From: Macrostomum hystrix
Lineage: Eukaryota; Platyhelminthes; Macrostomidae
Reading direction: 5' to 3'
Length of the DNA stretch: 64,000 nucleotides
Assembly (NCBI GenBank): GCA_950097015.1
Contig: CATNEN010000038.1
Coordinates: forward strand, 22,816,001-22,880,000
Position 1 is the stretch's first letter. Every line of letters begins with the position of its first letter. Under the pieces are notes generated by a model. It was not told the origin of the DNA. It was given only the letters and a program-made list of their open reading frames with translations, and ran no database searches. Shown here one piece after another: positions 44,801 to 55,500 of this stretch. A program made the position numbers and the translations under genes.

Positions 44801-45284
44801 TCAAATTTTTTTCGAAAGTTTCAACAATAAAAACGTATGTCAATAGTATTAGTAATCACTTCTTGAATGGTTTTGTAATTAAGTATTGTTTTATCATCAG
44901 AATTAAAGCGCTTTACTGACTGACAATGCAAAATTGGATGGGGACCGTAAAGCAAGACTGGGCACCGAAACGCTCGGCACCAAAAAGCACAGGCACTGAA
45001 ATGCGTGGAAGCCATCCAATAGATAGGCCATAGACAGCCCTATTCAGGCTAGGGGCCTACTGTTTATTTTATAGTAACAAAAAGTAAAGAAGTACTTAAA
45101 ATATATAAAATACTAAATCTCTTATGTACTAGCTATTTGCTAGTAAAAAATTATAATTTTATTTAACTGGTAGCATCGAAATACTTACTAAATCATTTTC
45201 CAGGCGAGTATCTAGTACTTTCTTTAGTTTTCGAATCAAAGGTGGTTCTGAATCGACACCAGCATGTGCTCCTTGAGAATCCAT
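35835..45284 (-). CDS. COG6: Conserved oligomeric Golgi complex subunit 6 (9 exons)
   Basis: Minus-strand exons 45284-45189, 42216-42073, 41937-41737, 41659-41402, 40392-40070, 39164-39050, 38291-37977, 37113-36799 and 36152-35835 give 694 residues (animal COG6 is about 660). Diagnostic blocks: [16 protein letters not shown] (N-terminus), [79 protein letters not shown] and [14 protein letters not shown]. Exon 7 starts at an acceptor chosen because it keeps [16 protein letters not shown] collinear with the family. COG6 is part of COG lobe B, which tethers vesicles for retrograde transport within the Golgi. All splice sites are GT/AG. Extra length comes from an acidic insert at residues about 315-340 and a Gln run (QQQQQQ) at the start of exon 9. 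The gene appears intact. Confidence 0.95.
36195..36780. repeat. 25-bp minisatellite in COG6 intron 8
   Basis: About 23 units with core CTATCCAGTGTCTCTATCGA, alternating with CAGATGCT and GAATTCTTT forms. It fills nearly all of the 646-bp intron. Confidence 0.9.
37228..37805. repeat. 23-bp minisatellite in COG6 intron 7
   Basis: 25 units with core AGATCAACAGTACACCTGTC. CTCTAG and CTATAG forms follow a mostly regular two-to-one order, giving a 69-bp higher-order repeat. On the transcribed strand each unit carries GACAGGTGTAC. A second short array with core CTCTTCATTTAAACTTGACC follows at 37865-37935. Confidence 0.9.
38487..38778 (-). mobile_element. SINE family B, full length, in COG6 intron 6
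   Basis: On the minus strand: tRNA-like head with GTTAGAGCGTCGGACTGACG (A box region) and GGTTCGATTCC (B box), then the conserved body with CCAGTCCATGGACTGAACGC, ending in GGGGCAGGTGTAATCAAT. It is about 290 bp and the most complete family B copy in the window. Confidence 0.85.
38780..38995. repeat. ~22-bp minisatellite in COG6 intron 6
   Basis: About ten units with core GTTTGAGTAGTATTTGAGTT, lying directly next to the head end of the SINE. Confidence 0.85.
39242..39452 (-). mobile_element. SINE family B, in COG6 intron 5
   Basis: Contains the body (CTGTTCAGTCCATGGACTGA, GACGCCACACCCACCC) and the tRNA-like head (GGGAATCGAACCCCAGACC, then GTCCGACGCTTTAACCA). The outer part of the body (ACCTGCCCCAATCGG) is missing on the left. 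Confidence 0.8.
39390..39855. repeat. ~266-bp tandem duplication containing SINE tRNA heads
   Basis: The segment from the GGGAATCGAACCCCAGACC head at about 39395 through a second head (GAGAATCGAACCCCCGACC at about 39525) is repeated about 266 bp downstream (39660 and 39786), with moderate divergence. Four tRNA-like heads therefore lie in a row. Confidence 0.75.
39835..40055. repeat. 19-bp minisatellite in COG6 intron 5
   Basis: About eleven near-perfect copies of TCTATAGTCTATAGGCTAC. The unit equals the end of the adjacent SINE head (ACTATAGTCTATAGGCTAC at about 39575 and 39835), so the array grew from that end. It stops about 15 bp before exon 5. Confidence 0.92.
40485..40747. repeat. 15-bp minisatellite, first of two in COG6 intron 4
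   Basis: About 17 copies of TGATCTGTCACACCA. Few variants. Confidence 0.92.
40765..41235. repeat. 15-bp minisatellite, second of two in COG6 intron 4
   Basis: About 31 copies of TGATCTGTCAGTTCG, with 30-bp pairing to a TGACCTGTCAGTTTA form in the middle. It shares TGATCTGTCA with the array to its left but never mixes with it. Confidence 0.92.
42666..42946. mobile_element. MITE, CATACATGCGCAAC family, copy 1
   Basis: Ends CATACACGCGCAAC and GTTGCACATGTATG are imperfect inverted repeats flanked by the 8-bp direct repeat ATTGGAGC (42658-42665 and 42947-42954). The interior is A/G-rich with CAAGCAAGGTAAATCGCAAA. It is non-coding. The 8-bp duplication suggests hAT-like transposition, but the termini are not a classical hAT end. 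Confidence 0.85.
44322..45009. mobile_element. Long-TIR MITE (MULE-like or foldback), 688 bp
   Basis: About 140 bp at each end are inverted copies: CGCATTTCGGTGCCTGTGCT on the left corresponds to AGCACAGGCACTGAAATGCG on the right, and the homology runs inward through GATGATAAAACAATACTTAA. AGCCATCCAATAG flanks both ends (44309-44321 and 45010-45022), giving a target duplication of 11-13 bp. Long TIRs with 9-11 bp duplications suggest a Mutator-like origin. Confidence 0.75.
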
Positions 45285-46641
45285 TTATTTTAGGCTTTTG
45301 ACCAAACAATAAGTAAAAATATATTAGCTAATAGACCTATTCCTTTCAGTAAAATAAGGATAAAATTTGAAATTACAATACAATAAAGTTATCGGCTCGG
45401 CTGAAAGTTATAGGAAAAGTTATTGTAGCTTTATTAAGTGTTGTGGAGGCAAAGAATTAAAAGCCACTGATTTCATAAACTGAAAATAATGGCTTACTAC
45501 TAGTGACTATCGTTAAGCTGAATTCCGATTCCCACTGCTACTCCTCATGCACAACTAAGTTCAAGTTCAAACTGAGTCAGACAGCTTAGTCGTCAGCTTT
45601 TGAAATACTTTCTTAGATATCGTGCAGGAGTCCGTCTTCAATGGCTATAAAATTAATTAAAAACTTTATAAAGTAACATAGCAGTTGTTTTATACAATAC
45701 ATAGCAACTAATATTAATGTATTACCTAGAAATTAATCTTCTTTGTTTTACATTTAAATCTCACGCTTTTTTAAGTTTTGACATCAGCGGCATCAGCCTT
45801 ATACATTCGATACAGCAGCGACTTTCAACAATTCTAGCCTTTCAGTTTGTAGCATGCTTGCCTACGCAAAGGACTAGGCCACACCAGTGATGTAAAATGC
45901 TTTTGAATTTAGGACTCATTTTTTATTGAACGAAAAGTCAGCGAGAAGCGTTATAATTCACTTTAATAAGTTAGCATTAGTATTTTTAGTAATTAGTTGC
46001 CAGGTTTTAATTAAATCAATAAATGTGTTTGAAATATATACAAATATTTAGAAATGATTCTATTGGATCGCAGTTAAACTATGTATCATGACCATCTATC
46101 ATTCATACGAATTGAGTTCTTTTTTTATGCCTAGCTAAGTTGACGTCTGATTAAAGTGTTGCTGACACCCAGAAATCAAAGCCTCTTCTTGTTATTTTGT
46201 CCCGAAGTACAGTGTTTTGGTTTAGTTTATTCCAAGCTAGGACGCTGTTTAGCTAAGTTTTGTTTTCCTGCAGTAATTTTTTTTTATTTTTGCATTTTAA
46301 TGCACACTTAATTATCAATGTGACTCACCTCACCCCCTCTAAGCCTAAAGAGCAGAGAGCAAGTCAATTCAAGATTATCCTAGTCATGTGAGAGTCACTG
46401 AAAATAAATAATGAGCAATAAAATATAGAATGTTGACAAACTGATGCTCAGGGAAGACTTGTTGCCATATAAATCTCCAAGAATAAGGAGTTATATAGGC
46501 CTATCCTAATCTCTAACAGGTTGTTGTTAGTTCATGTAGCAGTGAAATTTGGACTTGCAAAGGGTTTACATACCTTTAATTCGATTGTGCTTATGTTTGC
46601 CTTGAACTTAGTTGTTAGGGTCCCATTAATCTATAATTAAT
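45285..46641. other. COG6 upstream intergenic DNA
   Basis: Unique AT-rich sequence with the presumed COG6 promoter at its left edge. No gene or repeat recognised. Confidence 0.4.
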
Positions 46642-47238
46642 GGCAGTGCTTATCCCCATGGTACTGTAGAAATAATTTTTGTCTTATTCCAACGGTGGGC
46701 CCTACAGTAGGAATAATTTCCTGCTTATCCGCACGGCACACTGATGAGATAGCTGTCCTATCTTCAACATATTCCGTGGGAATAATTTCCCACGAAATAG
46801 TTTCAAACGGGAATATTTCATATGGGAATAGTTTCAAATGTAGAGTGCATAGGATTCGTAGCTCCAGAGATGCGTAAAGTAATAGACTGGATTATAGACT
46901 TAGAAGGCTTAAGCTATAAGATTAGAAAAATACACACTTCAGTTGTATTCTTTTATATATATAAATAATAGAAATATATATTTTATATACTCAAAAAAGC
47001 CACCGTATTGGTTAACTGATTGCGAAGAAAGCAGAAAACTTTAATTTCTTTACTTGCTTTAAAAAACTTGAAGAACAAAAGGAAAATTGCAGTCATGATA
47101 AAAAGATAGATGATAGGACAGCTATCTTGTCAGTGTGCCATGCGGATAAACAGGAAATTATTCCCACGGTAGGCCTAAGGCCTACCGTAGGAAAAAGACA
47201 AAAATTATTTCTACGGTACTGTGGGGATAAGCACTGCC
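46642..47238. mobile_element. Mutator-like MITE, 597 bp
   Basis: TIRs of about 120 bp begin GGCAGTGCTTATCCCCA and end TGGGGATAAGCACTGCC (plus-strand right end with small changes). The 9-bp direct repeat ATAATTAAT flanks the element exactly (46633-46641 and 47239-47247). Long TIRs plus a 9-bp duplication are the hallmark of Mutator-like elements. No transposase is present. Confidence 0.85.
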
Positions 47239-47608
47239 ATAATTAATAGTATGCTAACTTTTTTATTTGGAGTAGGAAACAGAAATATGCTTTACTTTTG
47301 TATATGTTATTCTAGCTCATCTAGCCTAGCTAATCTACTTTTAACTAAGGTTTATCAGCTTAAATTTTACCAATACAACTAACTTCAATCATTACTATAA
47401 TTTGGTACCTGGACACTTCGTCGTCTTACAACTTCGTCATCCAGATGACAATCTGTCCAATATCTCAAAGAGTGGATGACAAAGAGAATTAGACTTGTGG
47501 ACACTTTGTCATATATAAAACTAAAGTTTTCAAAGTTAGAACAGAACCACCCCTACCCACCCCTCCTCACATCGTGTTGGCACCTATCTTTCAACTCTTA
47601 TAATGAAA

Positions 47609-48715
47609 CATACATGCGCAACACCCGGCCGACCCGGCCGATCCGGCCAGGTGACAAGTGGCCGAGCAAGGTAAGTCGCAAAAATGGCCACCCGAGAAAA
47701 AAATTGGACAGAAAAAAATGAGCGAAAAAAAGAAAAGAAGGCAGGAAAAGGAGGAAAGCAGAGAAAGGAAAGAAGAAAGGAAGGAAAGCAAATGGGGAAA
47801 GAAGCAAAAACGTGACAAAATCTGCAATCAGAGGCAACTTAGTCGCATTCCAAGGGAAGTAAGTTGCATTCAGAGGGAAGTAAGTCGCAATCAGAGGGAA
47901 GTAAGTCGCAATCAGAGGGAAGTAAGTCGTAATCAGAGGGAAGTAAGTCGCAATCAAAGGGAAGTAAGTCGCATTCCAAGGTAAGTAAGTCGCATTCAGA
48001 GGGGGCTAAGTCGCATTCAGAGGGAAGTAAGTCGCATTCAGAGGAAAGTAAGTCACATTCAGGGGGAGGTAAGTCGCAATCAGATTTATTACAGTGCATT
48101 AAACTTATAGGGATAGGAACTGAAGTTACTGAACTCAAAAAAGTCCACTTTGCAAGTCCGAATGTGAGTCTTCTATATTCTCCACATCAGAAGTTGCAGT
48201 AGGTTGCTGTTGACGACCACCAGGAGCATCAGATCGCCAGTGACTTTTAAGCCAGTCATTTACATATTGATCTGGTTTAAAATTTCTCTCTGGCGTACAT
48301 TTTATGGGCTACAGTTTGCTTACTGGCGTACATTTGAAATTTGAATTTCTGGCACACAAGACCATTTTTCTGGCATACAGTATGACACATTCGTGAGTAT
48401 GGTGATGGTGATGTTGAGCCTCATGGTCTCCGGCACCACCTGGAAGATCCAATTGGACAAGCAGGGAAGCAGCTTGACGGGCGATGCCACACAGCTGACC
48501 TCACCAATTTCATTCACACCGACAATCGAGTCGCCTGAGTGCACTCTGCTGCCAGCGGAAGACTAATTAGATGACGAGACATTTTACTATTGCAACACAG
48601 TCATAGTTACCCCTGCCGTTTACCCAGATAAAAAAAATTGGGCATAGGTATGTCACATTTTTTTTAAAAACAAAGTCGCATGGCTGGTGTAAATTTGGGA
48701 GGTTGCGCATGTATG
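47609..48715. mobile_element. CATACATGCGCAAC family element, copy 2 (1.1 kb)
   Basis: Starts CATACATGCGCAAC and ends GTTGCGCATGTATG, flanked by the 8-bp direct repeat TAATGAAA (47601-47608 and 48716-48723). It is four times longer than the other two copies: it contains a 21-bp tandem array (47845-48080) and about 500 bp of other sequence (48130-48640) with no recognised protein. Confidence 0.85.
47845..48080. repeat. ~21-bp minisatellite inside a MITE
   Basis: About eleven units with core GGAAGTAAGTCGCAATCAGA. The GTAAGTCGCA string also occurs singly near the end of the sibling MITEs, so the array grew from element sequence. Confidence 0.85.
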
Positions 48716-48935
48716 TAATGAAATCAGTTGACACCTTTTTTTGACAATTTAGAGTGTGAAGTGTGTTCACACCTCTGCCCCACCACCCCACCCTCACTTT
48801 ATTTATGACAAACTAGATTGCTTGTTATTAGTAGATGACAAACTGACCAAACTTTAAAGCATGCCAATTGGCTGGATGATGAAGTGTCCTACCTTCCAAG
48901 TGGATGACGAAGTTATAAGATGACAAAGTGTCTAG

Positions 48936-49797
48936 GATCCCTGTAAATTCATCTCTAAATGATCACAGTTTCATTATCTCCATTTCTTTAATTATCTCAA
49001 CCAATTTCTCTTAAGAAGGTAAAGTTCTAACTTCTTTGTATAACTCTTAAGGTTGTATTATATTGTATACACTGTAATCTAGCCAATCAGCATGCTTTAA
49101 AGCTTTGCCATTTGTCACCTCATTCCAGATTCAAGACTAGAAAATAGTAAAGTTAAAAACAACAAAGTTAGTCATCTTATAGTTATATAGATAGTATTTA
49201 TAAGTTATATGAACTGCATGTTAAATGCAGTTCAGGGGAACAAAGACACAAAGAAACAAAGAACCATATATACCAAAAGATCGAAAGGGGAGAGGTTGTT
49301 TTGTTGTTTATATTAACATTAGAATTTTTTATTTGGCTTTATAAAAGTGTTAGTCAACAATAAAAAGATTTAGCCTGGCCAAACTTGCTGATCTCCATTA
49401 TGATATGCACTTGATTTAGCCAAGTCAAGAAGTTCTAGATACTGCACCTCAGCAAAAGTCTAGGCTAGGCTTTCTACCTTAGAATTTCTAAGTGCTAGGA
49501 TCAGCCGAGTAGGCTCACTTGATGCCCTGCTTTTGCACCTGATCAAAGAGTGCAATTTCACATAGAGAAACAAACTGCTATACACTGCTTTTAAATCCAG
49601 CACACAAGCGTATGGATGGCTTGACTAGCAACCATGGTTCCCACCACATAAAAATGGCATTGTAGTCATAAATAGACTTATCTGACATTATAGCAAAGAC
49701 AAGTCAGACATTCTTCAGGTTGGTATCCTTGGCACAAATAACAGTTGATAAAATATAACTGTTTAAATATAGGACACTATCCATAGCCATCCATAAC
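48936..49797. other. Intergenic, no gene seen
   Basis: AT-rich unique DNA with no supported feature. Confidence 0.4.
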
Positions 49798-50048
49798 CAT
49801 ACATGCGCAACCTCCTAAATCTTAGCCAGCCGTGCGACTTAGTTTTTACTCTATTTACGACTTAGTTTGCTCTCATTTGCTCTTTTTTTCTCTTCCCTTT
49901 TTCCTTTTCTTCACGCCTTCCTTTTTTGTCCCTTGGTCCCCCCTTTGATTTTTTTGTGCTTGGTCAATTGGTTTTTGCGACTTACCTTGCTTGGCCCTCG
50001 TTTCACCCGGCAGGTTTGGCTGGGTTGGCTGGGTGTTGCGCATGTATG
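49798..50048. mobile_element. MITE, CATACATGCGCAAC family, copy 3
   Basis: Ends CATACATGCGCAAC and GTTGCGCATGTATG; flanks TCCATAAC (49790-49797) and TCCATAAA (50049-50056) form an 8-bp duplication with one mismatch. Its orientation is opposite to copy 1 (TTGCGACTTACCTTGCTTGG). Confidence 0.88.
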
Positions 50049-50056
50049 TCCATAAA

Positions 50057-50919
50057 TCAGATTCTATGTGAAGAAAGTAGCATAGTCTGTTCATTTGTGT
50101 TATGACAAGGTGTCTCTTGCCTGTCCTGTCCACTCAAATGTTATTAATGACCTTTGAAACATGGTCAAGAGCTAGATCAAACTAGAGGTTGTCCAGCAGC
50201 TTGGGAACTACTTGATTTAGTCTCTCAGATTCTTTGTTTCAAGCAAATATCAGAAATTATTTTTTAACCCTGGTACAGTCATGCAGATCCTATCTTAAGA
50301 TTGGCTAAAATAAATATAACTTGTACTTAAAAAAATAAAAATAATTTGTTCAATTTATAAGTTGGAAATATTGTAGACATAAAAATTGTACACTATTTAT
50401 ATAATAATTCACAATTCCTTATTTACTGTTCATATATATATATTTATTTACTACTCACTGGGACTAGTTTTTACATATAGTCACATAATATTATATCATA
50501 CATTAGAGGCCAAATTTTTTATTATTATTGATTTTTTACTTTTAGTAGCAGTTTTTTTACTTTTTTAGAAGTTCTCTTAAGAAAAGGTTATATTTTAATC
50601 TTCAGGCCTTTGACCTACTTTATAGTATAAAGTAAGAATTATATAAAATTATCATATTTTACAAGAAATTCGAAAAACTGCTAGATTACTAATTTACTAT
50701 TGCCTTTTTATAACTTATATAATAATACTTATACTTACACACAGATCATGTCACATTTTTCATGGTCATTGCAACCTTTGATCACTGGTCAGTGGTCACG
50801 TCATGGTGAAAAGATCACTGTTGTAGGAAAATATGACATTGTCTTACATTTTTATTAGTTTTAACTTGTATATTTTATTTCAGTTAGTTATTGAGATTAG
50901 ATCAACATTGTATTTTATT
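50057..50919. other. Intergenic, no gene seen
   Basis: Very AT-rich unique sequence. Imperfect symmetrical ATGGTCATTGC and GTCACGTCATGG near 50760-50805 was noted. No feature supported. Confidence 0.35.
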
Positions 50920-50924
50920 CGAAG

Positions 50925-51205
50925 TGAATTGCGTAGCAGTCTAATGTGTTTGCCTCTTGCACCCAGGTTCCTAAGCTTGATACTAAGACAAGGCCACATT
51001 CTTTTGGACAGTCTTAAAGAGAAGACTTGTAGTGGACTGCTTGCGAAATGTATGCCATATGAGGGCTAATTTCCAAGGTATATTGATAGTGTACACTGCC
51101 AGACATTGAAATGTTTGTGTATGCCTGTTTACAATATCTGTGTGTGTAAGCTTTGGGGGCAACAGAATGGGTAGAATCGCCAATTTGCCCATTGGCAGAA
51201 TCAGT
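50925..51205 (+). mobile_element. Old, diverged SINE family A copy
   Basis: Plus-strand GTGTTTGCCTCTTGCACCCA corresponds to the tRNA-like region of the 30571-30929 element. AAGGCCACATT, TGTACACTGCC, ATCTGTGTGTGT and GAATGGGTAGAATCGCC follow in the right order. The B box is mutated (AGCTTGATACT). It is far more decayed than the other copies. Confidence 0.65.
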
Positions 51206-51670
51206 GACTTGGGGTCTACTTCCATCAAAAGATGTTTCTGTCTCTATAAATTGTCTAAATGGTCTTCAGGGTTGTCTTAAACTTAATCTGTACAATGGTC
51301 TATCCTCATTTGAACACCTAATTTTTTTCATTAGCTCTAATAAGGCCTTACTTATCATTCCATTCTCATTACTAGGGGCCTCAGAAGACTTTAAATACGA
51401 TTTGTAAAGAAAACTTACAATAGTTAGCACTAATATTCCTTAAAAACTGTAATTACTACTTATCAGTCCGCAAGTAGTTTAATAAGCATTCGATTTTTTT
51501 GCCTTACGAATGTTTCTTGAAAATACACATTTTAGTAGATTGTTTCAGCTTGAACACGTAGGCAATCAGAAAATGTTTTAGCTAGCAAGTGTTAAAAAAA
51601 CATCTACTCTCTGTCTTAACGGAAAATTCAATTTGCTTCTCTTGTCGGCTACTTATATTCGTCCTTTCCT

Positions 51671-51710
51671 TTTTTGGCCGGCCAAAAATTCTACAATTCC
51701 CAGAACGGTT
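51671..51710 (+). promoter_or_regulatory. Palindrome and ZNF143/Staf-like site, possible symplekin promoter
   Basis: A perfect 18-bp palindrome (TTTTTGGCCGGCCAAAAA) is followed at once by CTACAATTCCCAGAACG, close to the ACTACAATTCCCAGMATGC element bound by ZNF143/Staf at many animal promoters. It lies about 830 bp upstream of the symplekin start codon, so a 5' UTR intron would be needed if it drives that gene. Confidence 0.45.
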
Positions 51711-52533
51711 GCTTGCGACACGCGATAGTCGTGCATATATATTACATTAGCTGAGACTAGCAGTTGGACTAGTGTTTGCACAACCATCAGCTGTTGGCTG
51801 TTTTATTTTATATATTTGATTAGCGTTTTTTGCGCCCACCTTCTATAGGTGAGAATTGAAGAAAAACTGGTGTTAAAACAAGAGACGATTGACAAATGGC
51901 CAGCCATCTCAAAGCTTCCCAAGCCACACTGGGGCCTGGATTTTCAGGAAAGCACGAACACTAGTTCACAAAGTTTAAAAAGATCTAGTAGACTCGGAAT
52001 TCGAAATTGGTTTGAGCCTACGTTTCTTGTTGTCGGCTTGTCTTGGCACTAATCAATTCAGGCTATTAGTGTATATTTGTATAAATTATTCCTTAAATTA
52101 GATTTTTTGCTCATTCTTAACTTTTCTTCACTCTCACTTTCTCATGTCGAATTTTTTTTTATTTTTTAGAAACAGTTAATAAAAATATTCTCTGCTCATT
52201 GTCATCAGATCTTCGCTTCAAATCATGTGTGGCTTACACATCATGTTTTTTCATAGAGCTATAGACCAGTCTATAAAACAAGCATTAAATTGTTCGTGCT
52301 CTGATTTCAAGTCGTGTAGGATTTCCTGTCTGTGTCCATAAACGAGGATGTATTAATTTTGTAAGGAGCAAACAAAAATTAGTAATCCTTTGTGAATTCA
52401 GTCAAATATAACCATGAACGATTTCTGCCTATGTGCTCGTATCAATGTTTGTGCTAAACAGAATGCTACAGCATCAATCAAAACACATTTCAGATTAAAA
52501 AGTGATAATAAAACAATAATAAAACAAAAAATA

Positions 52534-55500
52534 ATGCCGTCAAACACTTTTCAACGCGTTGTCCAATTACTTGGCGACGCTCAAACAAGTTTTGTAGCCA
52601 AAGAAAAGTTGGACTGTTTATCTCAGGTGCGCGAATTGATTTTCCATCGGGAGCCGTCTCTTTTAGACAATTTCTTGGATGAGTTTATGGACTTTCAACA
52701 CGACAAACACGCCGAGGTTCGCCGTGCTGTTGTAGAATTTATTGAGCTAGCCTGCAAACACGACAATGATCACCTTCGCAAAGGCGTCGAACGACTTTAT
52801 CACATCATTCAGAATGACAAAGAGAAACTGAGTGTTATTAAACGCGTGATTGGCGCTCACACTGTTGTTTACAAGCTGTGCTTATCCTGGTTAGCAAAGA
52901 GTAAAGGCGCCAATAAAGTCATTGTTGACACATTTGGCATCGCATGCAAAATTAAAGAACGAATCCTAGCCTTGCTAGCTAGCGACAATGAAGGCGTTCG
53001 GGCATTTGTCATCAAATTTCTTGAGGCCGTTGTGCTGACGCAATCACGCCGTCGGCCGGACTCCGAGATACCCAAAGCTCAGGAGAAGGATGTCTCTCTA
53101 GACCAGATACCGTTGGATCATCGGACTCTAAATCCTAAACGATTAGAAGATGAGGGAAAACGGTGTTTTGAAGAACTATTGAATCTAGCTCACAGCGATT
53201 CTAGTAGTATCTGTCTACAGGTTGGCATGAACGCGTTAGTTAATATTGCCCTGCAACGGCCTCAGTTTATGGCTAGAGCCGTTGCTAGTTTAGAAACGCT
53301 GCACGTTAATTTGCCGCCTCAGTTGGCCACTTCTCAGGTAAGTTAGGGATGATGATTAATCAATTAATAGGGTAAATGATCAATCATTGTGATTATGATC
53401 AATCAATTGGACTAGCAGATTTAGTTCAAATCAGGCCCCAAATGCTCATTATCAATCTCTCTTGACAGGTGACATCTGTACGCAAATGTCTAAAACAATG
53501 CCTGCTATCGATTCTGAGGCATCAGAGCAGTCTGGATCATCAGCAGCAGGTGGCCACGCTGCTCACCGATCTGGGCGCCACCCAAGCCGAAGTTATTCGA
53601 GCAATGCCTCGTCTTGACGAAGCTACTCGAAAGCGTCGTCAACAGGAGGCTGCTGAACGACTTCAGCAGGCTGCAGCCGCCGCTGCCGCTGCCACTGGTG
53701 ACGTTGGAGGCGCTTCTAAACGACCTCGGCTAGACGAAGATGCCGCCTCAGGCGCGGCGCCTTCGTCAGCCGCCGCTGTGGCCGCCGCCGCAGCAGCAGC
53801 CGATGATTTTGAAGATGAAGAAGCTGGCGAAGCCTCTGAACTAGATCGTGCCGCTGAGCAGCTGGTTGGCCGGCTAACTCCGGCTAATGTGTCTGATCTA
53901 GTACTTCTAAGTATGGTCCTACTGCCGGATTCTATTCCGCCTGCTTTTCAGAGCACCTACACCCCGATTGCTGCTGCTGGCACCCCTGCTCAGGTTTGTA
54001 GGCTTGCTCTCCCTAGCTTTCAGTTGTTCCTTTTATGCGTGTTTGACGCCTTCATCCTACATGTCACTCTGTCGATCATTCATCCTGACAGTCAACCGTC
54101 CTGTCAGTCAGTCATTCATCCTGTCAGTCAGTCATTCATCCTGTCAGTCAGTCATTCATCCTGTCAGTCAGTCATTCATCTTGTCAGTCAGTCATTCATC
54201 CTGTCAGCTAGTTATTCATCCTGTCAGCTAGTCATTCATCCTGTCAGTCGGCTAGTCAGAACTTTAATTGGGAGTCGGCCAGTCACGCCGCGTGCATTCA
54301 ATTGCCTGAATTGCCAGATCGGTCATCTGGCCCGTCTGCTGGCTGCCCAGCTGCTGTCGGCCGGATTGTCACCAGACGGCTCCCAGTTGCCTGCCAAACG
54401 AACAACAGCCGGTGCTGCTGCCGCTGCTGCTGCTGCTGCTGCTGCTGCTTCGTCTGCAGCCGATCAAGCGGAAGATAATCTGCTTCAGAATCAGCAGCAG
54501 CAGCAGCAGCACCAATTACCAGCGCTGCCGGCAGCGGCAGTTCCTGTGCCACCTACTCAGAGTTCGCGCCCTAGGCAGCAGTTTAGTTTGCACAAAGCCG
54601 TCATGCCTCTAACTAAAGATGCTCAAACTCAATTGGCTCGCATGGCATTCGAGCGCCTGCTATATCCGGCCGGTCACGTGACCTCTCATCCGGGCCTGTC
54701 CATTGTTAGGCAGCGTTTATTGTCCGGCTTAACTGCCCAGTTTGGAGGTGATCTCTACCAGCTACTGTTCGACTATGTTGTTGAAGATGTTCGCAGGCGT
54801 TGGGAACTGCTTGTTATGCTGCTCTATCACGAATACACTCGGTGAGTTTTACTATGTCTTACACTTTAATCTGTTAACATTATCGGGTCAGTTTATCAAT
54901 CAGGCCATCAATCTCACTTCAGGTATTTTTCTCAGGTCACCGCTTTCTCTTCAGGTATTTTTATCAGGCCATCACTCTCTATTCAGGTATTTTTATCAGG
55001 CCATCACTCTCTATTCAGGTATTTCTCTCAGGCCATCACTCTCACTTCAGGTATTTTACTCAGGTCATCGCTTTCTCTTCAGGTATTTTAATTAGGCGAT
55101 CACTCTCACTTCAGGTATCAGGCCATTTCTTCTGATCATTTATTTTAATCAGGACTTTAAATAAAATTTCAGCTAGCGTCATTTTAGATTTTACAAGCTT
55201 TCTAAAATAAGCAATACTTTAATACTAAGCTTGTTTTATTATACTATAATTTCAACTATTTTATGCTTGATTTTTCAGTACATTCTTTAGAATTTAATAA
55301 CAATAGTTTTTTGTTATCTTGCTTGACAATCTGTTTAGCAGCAACACATGTGGGCATCATTACCATTCGCATGGTTTTGTTGGGTTTTGTCTTGTCAGTC
55401 TTATGTAGCATCAGCTGCTGCAACATGCTGGTACCTCAGTTTAAACATCCAATCAGATTAATAGATTCCCTGAATTGATATTGTCTGTGACATTTTTGTA

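Larger units (their letters stand above)
42217..45188. other. COG6 intron 1 (2.97 kb), no minisatellite
   Basis: The only long intron in the window without a tandem array. It holds two MITEs (42666-42946 and 44322-45009) and a short two-copy tandem duplication at about 43165-43310. The remainder is AT-rich unique sequence. Confidence 0.6.
47409..48935. mobile_element. TIR element, 1.5 kb, interrupted by a MITE
   Basis: The left end CTGGACACTTCGTCGTCTTA and right end (complement CTAGACACTTTGTCATCTTA) are inverted repeats of about 35 bp that continue with AACTTCGTCATCCA. Removing the inner MITE (47609-48715) leaves about 420 bp. No clear target-site duplication was seen. Superfamily unknown. 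Confidence 0.65.

Noticed and set aside
52414..52533. Upstream in-frame ATG of symplekin giving 40 extra residues
   Set aside because: The extra residues are not similar to symplekin and come from AT-rich leader sequence. The ATG at 52534 starts the conserved region.
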